From: Verrucomicrobiia bacterium
GTDB lineage: Bacteria > Verrucomicrobiota > Verrucomicrobiia > Limisphaerales > JAEYXS01
Reading direction: 5' to 3'
Length of the DNA stretch: 64,000 nt
Assembly (NCBI GenBank): GCA_036405135.1
Contig: DASWYF010000036.1
Coordinates: 62,001-126,000 of the forward strand
Part shown: positions 45,321 to 52,915 of the stretch, piece after piece
Numbering within the stretch: position 1 is the stretch's first letter
Layout of the letters: the number at the start of each line of letters is the position of its first letter
Made by a program: the position numbers and the translations under genes
The notes under the pieces: generated by a model
What the model saw: only the letters and a program-made list of their open reading frames with translations
Database searches by the model: none
Told to the model about the DNA's origin: nothing

Positions 45321-45337
45321 AGCTAGATTCTCTAGCT
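45321..45337 (-). promoter_or_regulatory. Inverted repeat directly upstream of the ECF sigma gene
   Basis: AGCTAGATTCTCTAGCT is a perfect 7-bp inverted repeat with a 3-nt centre that ends 5 nt before the sigma factor start codon. In mRNA it would form a hairpin over the ribosome-binding region; as DNA it could be an operator. The rest of 45338-45524 has no visible gene. Confidence 0.45.
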
Positions 45338-45524
45338 GGAGATGTTGGAAACGGGGGTGACCTTAGCAATAAATCCCCTGACCGCCAGCCCCTTTCACCA
45401 GCCATAAATTGCCCGAACGCTCCGGCAGTCTCCCTGTTCAACAAGTTCAGCCATGGATACTTACCTTGGTAACCTGACCGCTTTGCCACTTGAACAGCCA
45501 TCCGTCTTCCGGCTAAATGACCTC

Positions 45525-47015
45525 ATGTTCTTCCAAGGGGCGCGTAGTTTTTTACCACTGATGTTGGTCATCTGTCTTTTCGCATTTTCATACCCATCGA
45601 GTTCGCCTGCCGCAGTAGGTACTTACATCCCGCCGAAACCGGAATGCGTGGACTTTGCTCAAAGGGTGGAACGCGCGATGCAGACGGAGGGGTTGAGCGC
45701 CCTCTACCGTCACATCAGCTTCACTGCCATTGCGGAACGGGCGGTCCCCGGCTCAGACATAACTCCACGCAATGCCAATGCGCTCTTTTCCAAATACATC
45801 GCGGACATGAACAGCTACGCGGCCAAGATGAAAGGTCAGCAGGCTGAAGTGGCCTTCATGAATTATCGTCTCAACCGCACGTATCCAGAGCTGACGTTTC
45901 GAGTCGTTTACGCAGATGGCCACTTTGAATTCTACATCGCCACCATGGGTTATGAAGCCGGGCGGCTGGTCATCATCGATCTCTTTGATACCTACCAGAT
46001 CGAACCGCTCACGGATCTCGTCCGCCGTCTGGCTGCTCCGCAGATCAAAGCCTCCAATCTCTCCCGCTGGAACAAGCTCTTCCGTCAACCTCCGGCGGCT
46101 GATTCCGATCCGTTCGATACCTGGCGGCTGGTCATCGCAGCGGCCAATGGCAACAATTACGAAGCCCTGCTCAAGCATCACGAGCAATTGCTGCCGGAAC
46201 TGAAAGAGACGCCCACCATGCGCGCCCTGCATCTGCTGGCTGTTTCCAAGGTGCGCAAAGACCAATACCGCGCGACATGGGATGCATGCTTCCGCGATCT
46301 CAGCGATCAGACCGGCATGGTGTGCATGCTCCTGGATGCCTCCATGAAGGCGAAAAATGCGAAGGACGGCATCGCTGCCATCACCGCTTTGGAGAAACTT
46401 CTCGGTGAAGATCGTTTCTTCCATTTCTTACGCGCAGATTTCTTTGTGAAAGTCGGTGCTCTGGATGCAGCCTTTACCAGCACAGGTCAGTCTCTCGCCC
46501 AGTTCCGACGCTATGACTACCGCAGCCGCAGCTACCTGTATCTCTGCATGAACATGGAGAAATGGCAGGAAGCAGCGGTATTTTTGCGCGAACTGGAACG
46601 CGATACCGGCAAAGAATCCGTGGCCTTCCTCGCGGAGAACCCTCAATTCGCCAGCATCGCCAATAGCGACGCTTTTAAGTCATGGCTACGCAGTCCCATC
46701 AAACGCCGTTATGATCCAGAGTTGCTCGCTCGCGTGCAGAGCCAAAGTGGAACTGCTGCCGCCTACCCAGCTCGCCCAGTCCCGGTGTCCACTGGCACAG
46801 CACCAGTCCAAACCACCCCGTCAGCTCCTGCTGCTCCCTACACCTTAAAAGGTATCATCTATTCCAGCCGCCCCAGCGCCACCATCAACAACAAGTTCGT
46901 CATGGTCGGAGATAAAGTGGGTGCCGCCAAAGTCCTCACCATTGAGACCAACTACGTCGTAATCGAAGTGGATGGAAAACAGGAAAAACTGACACTGACA
47001 ACCGACACTCCTTAG
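45525..47015 (+). CDS. Secreted repeat protein with PilP/GspC-like C-terminal domain
   Basis: A 496-aa protein with a signal peptide (SFLPLMLVICLFAFSYP) and about 380 residues of mostly helical, TPR-like sequence (WDACFRDLSDQTGMVCMLLD, KDGIAAITALEKLLGED, DAAFTSTGQSLAQFRRY). A Pro/Thr/Ala linker follows, then a small beta domain YTLKGIIYSSRPSATINNKF, VMVGDKV, VVIEVDGKQEKLTL. That last pattern is the one used by PilP and GspC/GspB-type periplasmic proteins of pilus and type II secretion systems. No other such gene is nearby. An earlier ATG (45453) would put 24 extra residues before the signal peptide. Confidence 0.7.
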   Translation: MFFQGARSFLPLMLVICLFAFSYPSSSPAAVGTYIPPKPECVDFAQRVERAMQTEGLSALYRHISFTAIAERAVPGSDITPRNANALFSKYIADMNSYAAKMKGQQAEVAFMNYRLNRTYPELTFRVVYADGHFEFYIATMGYEAGRLVIIDLFDTYQIEPLTDLVRRLAAPQIKASNLSRWNKLFRQPPAADSDPFDTWRLVIAAANGNNYEALLKHHEQLLPELKETPTMRALHLLAVSKVRKDQYRATWDACFRDLSDQTGMVCMLLDASMKAKNAKDGIAAITALEKLLGEDRFFHFLRADFFVKVGALDAAFTSTGQSLAQFRRYDYRSRSYLYLCMNMEKWQEAAVFLRELERDTGKESVAFLAENPQFASIANSDAFKSWLRSPIKRRYDPELLARVQSQSGTAAAYPARPVPVSTGTAPVQTTPSAPAAPYTLKGIIYSSRPSATINNKFVMVGDKVGAAKVLTIETNYVVIEVDGKQEKLTLTTDTP

Positions 47016-47040
47016 CTCTCGATATAAACAGTAACTGTTC

Positions 47041-47598
47041 ATGAGCACATCCATCCGCTCTATCGACCAGCTCAATGCCGAATTGGCCAAGGGTGCAAGG
47101 CCGAAGTATCTCTACTTTTGGGGCCACACTCCTGCCAACGATGGCAGTGTCACCAAGTCCTGTTTCAGCCAATGGTGGGTCTCGCCCTTTGTCATTGATG
47201 GCATCACTTACCCGACAGCCGAGCATTACATGATGGCTTCCAAAGCCCGTCTCTTCGATGACCAAGAGGCTTGCGAACGCGTCCTGACTGCCAAGCATCC
47301 TAAACAGGCAAAAGAGATCGGTCGGCAGGTGAAAGGTTTCGATGACGCCGTTTGGAAGGAAGAACGATTCGGATTCGTGGTCACCGGCAACCACGCCAAA
47401 TTCTCCCAACACGCCGACCTGCGCTATTTCCTCTTAAACACAGGCGATAAAGTGCTCATAGAAGCCAGCCCCTACGATCGCATCTGGGGCATCGGCCTCT
47501 CCGCCAGTGATGAACGTGCGGAAAAGCCTTCTCAATGGCGCGGACTCAATCTTCTGGGCTTCGCGCTGATGGAAGTGCGTGAGCGTTTGAAAGTTTAA
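47041..47598 (+). CDS. NADAR family protein (YbiA-like)
   Basis: A 185-aa cytoplasmic protein covering one NADAR domain: YFWGHTPANDG, CFSQWWVSPFVIDG, YPTAEHYMMASKARLF, GNHAKFSQHADLRYFLLNTG and EASPYDRIWGIGL. The fold cleaves N-glycosidic bonds of phosphorylated riboflavin intermediates (YbiA) or ADP-ribose adducts in related proteins. There is no DarT-like ADP-ribosyltransferase or phage-defence partner beside it, so a housekeeping role is more likely. It starts 25 nt after the preceding secreted protein gene. Confidence 0.93.
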   Translation: MSTSIRSIDQLNAELAKGARPKYLYFWGHTPANDGSVTKSCFSQWWVSPFVIDGITYPTAEHYMMASKARLFDDQEACERVLTAKHPKQAKEIGRQVKGFDDAVWKEERFGFVVTGNHAKFSQHADLRYFLLNTGDKVLIEASPYDRIWGIGLSASDERAEKPSQWRGLNLLGFALMEVRERLKV

Positions 47599-47638
47599 TG
47601 CCAGGTTTGCCGGTTCTGACAATCATTTCCCTCCGCCT

Positions 47639-47983
47639 CTAGTTATCACAAAGTTTGTTTGTGCTAATGGAAAAATCGATCTTCCACAGCGGAGGCGGCA
47701 CATCTCCATGCTTCATTTTTAGGGGACGCGATAAAAAAGCATAAGCATTTTCTTCATGGTAAAAATCCAATGTCCCTCCGAAAATCTTCTGTAATTCATC
47801 CGTACTCATCCCGCGTCGAATACGCCCAGATTCGATCTCGCTAATGCACCACAAAAGCCTCTCAACTGATACCCCTTGTGAAGATTGAATTTCAGGAGCA
47901 GTCCGGCATCCCATCCCGGGAAGAATTACGAGCAAAGCACACACAATAATCCAGAAGCGCTTGGTATTTTTCACTTTGAACAT
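47639..47983 (-). CDS. Small exported protein, probable lipoprotein (BamE/SmpA-like layout)
   Basis: A 114-aa protein with a basic start and hydrophobic leader (RFWIIVCALLVILPGMGC); the Cys could be lipidated although the lipobox is weak. The mature part has SVERLLWCISEIESGRIRRG followed by MSTDELQKIFGG, which resembles the short helix-turn of SmpA/BamE-like and DUF-type small lipoproteins (a glycine followed by Met-Ser/Thr and a helix). No definite family. It is convergent with the NADAR gene, 40 nt away. The gap upstream (47984-48223) shows no gene. Confidence 0.7.
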   Translation of the reverse strand: MFKVKNTKRFWIIVCALLVILPGMGCRTAPEIQSSQGVSVERLLWCISEIESGRIRRGMSTDELQKIFGGTLDFYHEENAYAFLSRPLKMKHGDVPPPLWKIDFSISTNKLCDN

Positions 47984-48223
47984 ATCCCGGAGCTTCCAAC
48001 TTTGGTCTCTATTGTCGTGAATTGACTGGCTGTGGCTTATTCAGAACCTCTGTCATTTCTCTTCCATCGGCAAGCCGGCCAAAATCACCGCAGCCTTGTC
48101 CAGAACCCGGCATAAACTTTTGATTCATGGGACGTGGGCCTATGCTGCTATGAAGCGGTTCGGGTAAAAGACACGGAAAAACCGTCGCGTTTTTTGATTT
48201 CGCGGGGATTTTTCCGAAGAAGA

Positions 48224-48300
48224 TGGAGCGAGCGAAGGGATTCGAACCCTCGACATTCACCTTGGCAAGGTGACGCTCTACCAGACTGAGCTACGCTCGC
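48224..48300 (-). tRNA. tRNA-Gly (anticodon GCC)
   Basis: The minus strand folds into a cloverleaf: acceptor GCGAGCG paired with CGCTCGC, D arm GCTC..GAGC, anticodon arm CACCT-TGCCAAG-type loop with GCC, T arm with GGTTCGAATCC (variant of TTCGAATC), discriminator T and an encoded CCA at 48224-48226. The anticodon GCC reads glycine GGY codons. Confidence 0.97.
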
Positions 48301-48480
48301 TTCCGTTCCGTAAAGCGGGGCAGATTAAGCGGCAGACCGTCCAAGATTGCAAGTCCTCTTTTAAAAGTTTTTTTACCCCCTTGGAGCGCGGCCTTCAGGC
48401 CGCCTAAATATCCTTAAGCAAATGAGGCTCTGATTCTTCCCTAAAGCATTCACCAGCAAGACTTCACCCAAATCCGGTTG
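48301..48480. other. Non-coding gap upstream of tRNA-Gly with a GC hairpin
   Basis: No gene is seen. It contains GCGGCCTTCAGGCCGC (48390-48405), a 6-bp hairpin with a TTCA loop similar in style to the one at 59431-59450, and poly-T (48369-48377) that may form part of a promoter or leader for the tRNA. Confidence 0.5.
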
Positions 48481-48481
48481 A

Positions 48482-48512
48482 AAACAAAAAAGCGGCAGCT
48501 TCCGCTGCCGCT
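48482..48512 (-). terminator. Rho-independent terminator of the Dabb gene
   Basis: AGCGGCAGC (48491-48499) and GCTGCCGCT (48504-48512) form a perfect 9-bp stem with a TTCC loop; on the minus strand it is followed by TTTTTTG. It lies 26 nt beyond the stop of the Dabb protein gene. Confidence 0.85.
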
Positions 48513-48537
48513 TTCTAAAATATCCAGAATCAACGAC

Positions 48538-48837
48538 TTACTCGAAGTCGTAGATGTTCACCTTCTTGCACACCCGCTTGAACACCTTCTCCACGAAGTC
48601 GATGTGCAAGGGATGCACTTGGTAATCGTCCTGCGCCTTCTTGTCCGGGAAAACGAGGTTCAGGGCGACTTGATAGGTCTGATCCACCACGGGGCGATGG
48701 CTGCCGACCATCTTGCCAACGTGGAAATGGAGCACGCCAGGAATGGGGCGGAGATACTTCTCAGCGCCTTCGATGAGTTCATCCGCTGCCTTGGGATTGG
48801 CAGGGTCCGTCCAAAAGATCACAACATGTGAAAACAT
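48538..48837 (-). CDS. Dabb (stress-responsive A/B barrel) domain protein
   Basis: A 99-aa protein beginning MFSHVVIFWTDPAN, with KYLRPIPGVLHFHVGK, YQVALNLVFPDKKAQDDYQV and HPLHIDFVEK, the usual pattern of a dimeric alpha/beta barrel (Dabb, PF07876). Function is not known for most bacterial members. The ATG at 48837 is the family start; a longer frame to 48906 adds unconserved residues. A good terminator follows the gene. Confidence 0.9.
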   Translation of the reverse strand: MFSHVVIFWTDPANPKAADELIEGAEKYLRPIPGVLHFHVGKMVGSHRPVVDQTYQVALNLVFPDKKAQDDYQVHPLHIDFVEKVFKRVCKKVNIYDFE

Positions 48838-48907
48838 GGGGCGAAGCCTAGCGAAGACCTTTTTCCCTGCAATCGAAAAGCGGGCCAAGAAATCGGGGAC
48901 CGTCAAA

Positions 48908-49004
48908 AGACACGAATTTCACGAATCCACACGAATTGACTCTTGAGATTTCTCTAGAGCTTGGAGCTTTGGACTTGGGATTTTCGCTCATTCCTTGGTC
49001 ATTC
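48908..49004. repeat. Intergenic repeat modules (cacgaattt; cattccttggtcattc)
   Basis: CACGAATTTCACGAATCCAC and the following ACGAAT (48911-48936) agree at about 20 of 26 positions with 52749-52774 and share AGACACGAATT with 17797-17807. GCTCATTCCTTGGTCATTC (48986-49004) resembles 38209-38240 and 31241-31253. The hpnA stop lies right at its end. Confidence 0.65.
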
Positions 49005-50007
49005 ACTTCACGTAGCCATTCGCGCGGAACCATTCGACGGCGTCGGCGAGGGCTTGGCGCGGAGGGGTCTGGGGGAGGCCGAGTTCGCGGACGGCTTTCG
49101 CGGGGCTGAAGAACATCTTGTACTTCGCCATGCGGACGCCAGCGAGGGGGGCCTTGGGCGGTTTGCCGGTGAACTTGGCGAAGAATTCATCGAAGTGCGC
49201 GGCGGTGTGAGCCACGAAGTAAGGCACTTGAAACTTCGGAGCGGGCACGTCGGTAATCTCCTGAAGAACGGCAAAGGCGTCTTTCATGGTCCAATTGCCA
49301 TCCATGCTGCCGAGGATGTAGCGCTCGCCCACCCTGCCCTTTTCCGCAGCAAGGATGTGGCCGATGGCGACATCGCGGACGTGGGCCCAGTTCAGGCCGG
49401 TGTCCAGGTAAGCCGGCATCTGGCGGTTCACGAAGTCCACGATAACCTTCCCTGTGGGCGTCGGCTTCACATCGCGAGGGCCGATGGGGGCGCTGGGGTT
49501 CACGATGACGATGGGCAGGCCCTTCGCGGCGAGTTCGCGCGCGACCACTTCAGCCTTCCACTTGGAGAGCTTGTAGTGATTGCTCATCTGGGACTCGGCG
49601 ACGGGCGTGGCTTCATCGGTGGGTTGCACCTGACCGTTCACTTCCTTCGGCAAGCCGATGCAACCCACGGTGCTGGTGTAAACGATGCGCGAGCAGCCCG
49701 CCTGATGCGCGGCGGTGAGGACGTTCCGTGTGCCGTCAACATTCGCGGCATACATGGGCGCGTAATCCGGCAGCCACAGGTGATAACTGGCCGCCACGTG
49801 AAAGGCCCAGTCGCAGCCTTGCAAGCCCTTGCGGAGCGACTCCACATCACCGACATCGCCCAGAACTGCCTCGTAATCAGCGGCCTGCAAGCCGCGCACA
49901 TCCGCTCCCGGTCGCAACAGGCAGCGCACCGAATGCCCGCGCGCATTCAATTCATGAACGAGATTGGCGCCGATAAAGCCCGAGCCGCCCGTGACGAAAC
50001 ATTTCAT
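49003..50007 (-). CDS. hpnA: HpnA, hopanoid-associated sugar epimerase
   Basis: A 334-aa extended SDR/NAD-dependent epimerase: cofactor motif VTGGSGFIGANLV, LRPGADVRGLQ, FHVAASYHLWLPD, YTSTVGCIGLP, the HYKLSKW catalytic pair (YxxxK), and the very typical HpnA stretch VIVNPSAPIGPRDVKPTPTG with PAYLDTGLNWAHVRDVA. HpnA enzymes occur with hopanoid genes and are thought to act in side-chain sugar modification; some annotations call them dihydroflavonol reductases. No squalene-hopene cyclase or other hpn gene is in the window. The start ATG at 50007 is clear. Confidence 0.88.
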   Translation of the reverse strand: MKCFVTGGSGFIGANLVHELNARGHSVRCLLRPGADVRGLQAADYEAVLGDVGDVESLRKGLQGCDWAFHVAASYHLWLPDYAPMYAANVDGTRNVLTAAHQAGCSRIVYTSTVGCIGLPKEVNGQVQPTDEATPVAESQMSNHYKLSKWKAEVVARELAAKGLPIVIVNPSAPIGPRDVKPTPTGKVIVDFVNRQMPAYLDTGLNWAHVRDVAIGHILAAEKGRVGERYILGSMDGNWTMKDAFAVLQEITDVPAPKFQVPYFVAHTAAHFDEFFAKFTGKPPKAPLAGVRMAKYKMFFSPAKAVRELGLPQTPPRQALADAVEWFRANGYVK

Positions 50008-50195
50008 TGGCGGGAGATGATTCGGGTTTGGGCGAGTAATTCAACCACGGATTCATCTGCATTCCCGTGGCAATCCTTGAAGTTATGGAATGGTTTAGAG
50101 CGGTTTCGAATTTAGCGTCATTCTGATCGGCGCATCGGACATCGGGAGAATACCCGGCTTGCCCTGGACGCGTTCTCACGCCACCTTGTCCGCAC

Positions 50196-51170
50196 ATGGC
50201 CCTGCATCGTCTCGTCATCGTGAGCGACATTCACTACGCCGGAGCCGCCGAACAGGCGCGCGGCAATGATTACGAGATGCAGGCCATCACCTCAGGTTTC
50301 CGCCGGTGGATGGTGCGGATGTGGCGGCATCATCTGTGGTTACGCGATCCCTTCGGACACAACCAGAAGCTCGATCACTTTCTCTCCGAATGCCCGCAGG
50401 CGGATTATGTCATTGCGAATGGGGATTACTCGTGCGATTCCGCGTTCATCGGAGTGAGCGATGAGGCGGCTTGCGCGAGCGCGGTGGAGTGTCTGGGCAA
50501 GTTAAGGGATAAATTTAACAGCGAGTTGCGCACAACTATCGGCGATCACGAGTTCGGCAAAAAGAGTCTCGGCTCTGGCAGTGGCGGCATGAAGCTGGCG
50601 AGCCTGAAGACGACGCGGGACACCTTGAAACTGCCGACGAGCTGGCGGATGGAGCTGGATAAGTATGTGGTCATCGGCATGACGTCATCGCTGGCGGCTT
50701 CGCCTTCATTGATCGGTGATCAAGCTGAGGATGAGCAAGAGGGCTGGCAGGCGGAACATCAGCAGCACATGTCGGAGGTGCGGGAATTGTTTCGCGGCAT
50801 TGATTCCACACGGCGCATCATCCTCTTCTGTCATGATCCCACCGCCCTGCCCTTTTTATGGGAAGATGCGGAGGTGCGCCGGTTCATACCACAGATCGAG
50901 CGCACGATCATCGGTCATCTGCACTCGAACCTCATCTTCCGGCAGGCGACGCTCATGGCGGGATTACCCGCGATCCGCTTTCTAGGACCAACCATCACGC
51001 GCAACACGCAGGCGGTGAATCGCGCGCGTCTATGGAAACCTTTCAACGTGCAGCTCTGCCCATCACTGGCGGGCATGCAGCTCTTGCGCGATGGCGGCTA
51101 CCTCACGATGGAACTGGATGGAAACGCAGGCGCTCCGGCGACAAGCCAGTTCCACAGCGTGCCGTGGTAA
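50196..51170 (+). CDS. Calcineurin-like metallophosphoesterase
   Basis: A 324-aa cytoplasmic protein with the two-metal phosphoesterase motifs: VIVSDIHYAG (DxH), IANGDYSCD (GDxxxD), GDHEFG in place of GNHE, FCHDP and IGHLHSN (GHxH). The Asn-to-Asp change in GDHE removes the usual metal-bridging Asn but is tolerated in some branches. The insertion with WRHHLWLRDPFGHNQKL is not recognised. The substrate is unknown. It is divergent from hpnA (188-nt gap with nothing visible) and convergent with gatB. Confidence 0.85.
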   Translation: MALHRLVIVSDIHYAGAAEQARGNDYEMQAITSGFRRWMVRMWRHHLWLRDPFGHNQKLDHFLSECPQADYVIANGDYSCDSAFIGVSDEAACASAVECLGKLRDKFNSELRTTIGDHEFGKKSLGSGSGGMKLASLKTTRDTLKLPTSWRMELDKYVVIGMTSSLAASPSLIGDQAEDEQEGWQAEHQQHMSEVRELFRGIDSTRRIILFCHDPTALPFLWEDAEVRRFIPQIERTIIGHLHSNLIFRQATLMAGLPAIRFLGPTITRNTQAVNRARLWKPFNVQLCPSLAGMQLLRDGGYLTMELDGNAGAPATSQFHSVPW

Positions 51171-51185
51171 GTGAGTGAAGGCGGT

Positions 51186-52667
51186 TTATGTCTTCAGCTT
51201 TTTCTCGAGAATCTCGCCGACGAGTGCCGGGTTCGCCTTGCCTTTGCTCAGCTTCATCACCTGGCCCTTGAGAGAATTGATCGCGGCGACTTTGCCACTG
51301 CGATAATCCTCAACAATCTTTGGATTCGCGGCGATGACTTCATCGCAGAATTTCTCCAGAGCGCCGGTGTCGCTGACCTGTATCCACCCATTTTTCTCAA
51401 CGATGGTCATCGGAGCAGCGCCTGTCGCGAACATCTCGGCGAACACATCTTGCGCGATCTTGTTGCTGATCTTGCCGGAGTCCACGAGATCCACGAGTTC
51501 TGCGAAGGAATCGGGAGCGAACTTCAGATCTTTCACCGTCAGGAGCGTCATGTCCGCGGAGTCGATGCCCATGGCGGACTGCTCGGCCATGGAGGCTTCA
51601 TTCGCCTCGGTGAGTTTGGCGCGCAGGTTGTTGATGACCCAGTTCGCCACGCCTTTCGGATTCTTCGACTTCTTGGCGATGGGTTCAAAGTAATCGCCCA
51701 AGGCCACATCGTTTTTGAAGATCTCAGCGTCACCGGCGGGCAACTGATAATCCGTGATGAAGCGGTGTTTGCGCGCAAGCGGGAGTTCCACGACGCGCTT
51801 CTGCACTTCGAGGAGCCACGCTTCAGTGGGTTCGAACGGCATCAGGTCGGGATCGGGGAAATAGCGGTAATCGTGGGCGTCTTCCTTGCTGCGCATCTCT
51901 TCAGTGATGCACGCGACGTCATCCCAGCGGACGGTGGATTGCGTCAGCTTGCGACCGGCTTTGACTTCAGCGATCTGGCGGGGGATCTCATGCTCCAGCG
52001 CCTTGCGGGCACCGCTGAAGGTGTTCATGTTCTTGATCTCGATCTTCACGCCGAGCTCTTTGCTGCCCTTGGGGCGCACGCTGACATTCACATCGCAGCG
52101 CACCATGCCCTTCTCCATGTCGCAATCACTCACACCGCCGTAGGACAGGATGTCTTTCAAAGCGTTCAAGTAAGCGTAGGCCATGTCCGGGCTGGTGATG
52201 TCCGGCTCGGAAACGATCTCGAGCAACGGCACACCGGCGCGGTTGCAATCCACACCACTGCGGTTATCCAAATGAGAATTCTTGCTGACGTCCTCCTCCA
52301 AGTGCGCGCGGGTGATGCGGACACGTTTGAGCTCGCCCTCGTGTTCGAATTCCACATAACCACTCTGCGTGGAGGGCTGCGCGTACTGCGTGATCTGGTA
52401 ATTTTTCGGGACGTCCGGGTAGAAGTAATTCTTGCGATCGAACTTCGCACGGCCAGGGATCTGGCAGTTCAGCAGGTAACCGGTAAGCACGGTGAGCTTC
52501 AGCGCTTCCTCGTTCGCCACGGGCAGGACGCCGGGCATGCCGAGGCAGACGGGGCAGACGTTGGTATTGGGTTCTGCGCCGAACGAGTTCGCGCAACCGC
52601 ACCACATCTTCGATTTCGTTTTGAGCTGGACGTGTGTTTCCAACCCGATGACCGCTTCGTATTCCAT
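51186..52667 (-). CDS. gatB: GatB, Asp/Glu-tRNA(Asn/Gln) amidotransferase subunit B
   Basis: A 493-aa subunit that, with GatA and GatC, amidates misacylated Glu-tRNA(Gln) or Asp-tRNA(Asn). Signatures are YEAVIGLETHVQLKTKSK, the zinc-site cysteines in WCGCAN and CPVCLGMPG, KNYFYPDVPKNYQITQY, IHLEED-type AHLEEDVSK, NRAGVPLLEIVSEPD, MRCDVNVS-type VRCDVNVSV, and the C-terminal GatB/YqeY tail. The ATG at 52667 starts MEYEAVIGLE, while a GTG two codons earlier is possible. GatA and GatC are not adjacent, which is common. Confidence 0.96.
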   Translation of the reverse strand: MEYEAVIGLETHVQLKTKSKMWCGCANSFGAEPNTNVCPVCLGMPGVLPVANEEALKLTVLTGYLLNCQIPGRAKFDRKNYFYPDVPKNYQITQYAQPSTQSGYVEFEHEGELKRVRITRAHLEEDVSKNSHLDNRSGVDCNRAGVPLLEIVSEPDITSPDMAYAYLNALKDILSYGGVSDCDMEKGMVRCDVNVSVRPKGSKELGVKIEIKNMNTFSGARKALEHEIPRQIAEVKAGRKLTQSTVRWDDVACITEEMRSKEDAHDYRYFPDPDLMPFEPTEAWLLEVQKRVVELPLARKHRFITDYQLPAGDAEIFKNDVALGDYFEPIAKKSKNPKGVANWVINNLRAKLTEANEASMAEQSAMGIDSADMTLLTVKDLKFAPDSFAELVDLVDSGKISNKIAQDVFAEMFATGAAPMTIVEKNGWIQVSDTGALEKFCDEVIAANPKIVEDYRSGKVAAINSLKGQVMKLSKGKANPALVGEILEKKLKT

Positions 52668-52748
52668 AGGCACTTACTGCTTAATGCGCCGTGACTATGG
52701 CGAAAACGGGGCGGGTGTGCACATGAAATTTTTCAGGGAAAAGTGTAA

Positions 52749-52890
52749 CGCGAATTTCGCGAATTAGCGCGAATATCCGAGGTTGCGTTTGGAGCGTGGC
52801 TTGAGCATTTGATGTTCATAGCGCGGAAAAGGTTACGGCAAAGCGGCAGCTTTGCCCCACCTTGATTGGCAGGACGGAGCTGCCGCTCCG
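52749..52890. repeat. Repeat module and two hairpins with a shared CGGCAG loop
   Basis: 52749-52774 is a (C)GCGAATT-type module related to 48911-48936. GGCAAAG-CGGCAG-CTTTGCC (52837-52856) and, on the other strand, CGGAG-CGGCAG-CTCCG (within 52875-52890) are hairpins with the same loop but different, compensating stems. The 248-nt gap 52668-52915 has no gene. Confidence 0.6.
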
Positions 52891-52915
52891 GTATTGCTTT
52901 CGACCGCCCTTAGGT

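Noticed and set aside
47041-47598. NADAR protein as part of a DarT-type defence or toxin-antitoxin pair
   Set aside because: No ADP-ribosyltransferase partner is adjacent; the preceding gene is a secreted protein and the following one is on the other strand.
48009-48260. An 83-codon minus-strand frame upstream of the small lipoprotein gene
   Set aside because: Its start lies inside the tRNA-Gly gene and the product looks random.
48961-50115. A 384-codon plus-strand frame opposite hpnA
   Set aside because: Antisense to a gene with strong HpnA motifs; the frame has no domain and begins in repeat sequence.
51171-52694. A 507-codon open frame on the plus strand opposite gatB
   Set aside because: It is fully antisense to a gene with complete GatB signatures, has low-complexity composition and no recognisable motif; GC-rich codon usage produces such shadow frames.
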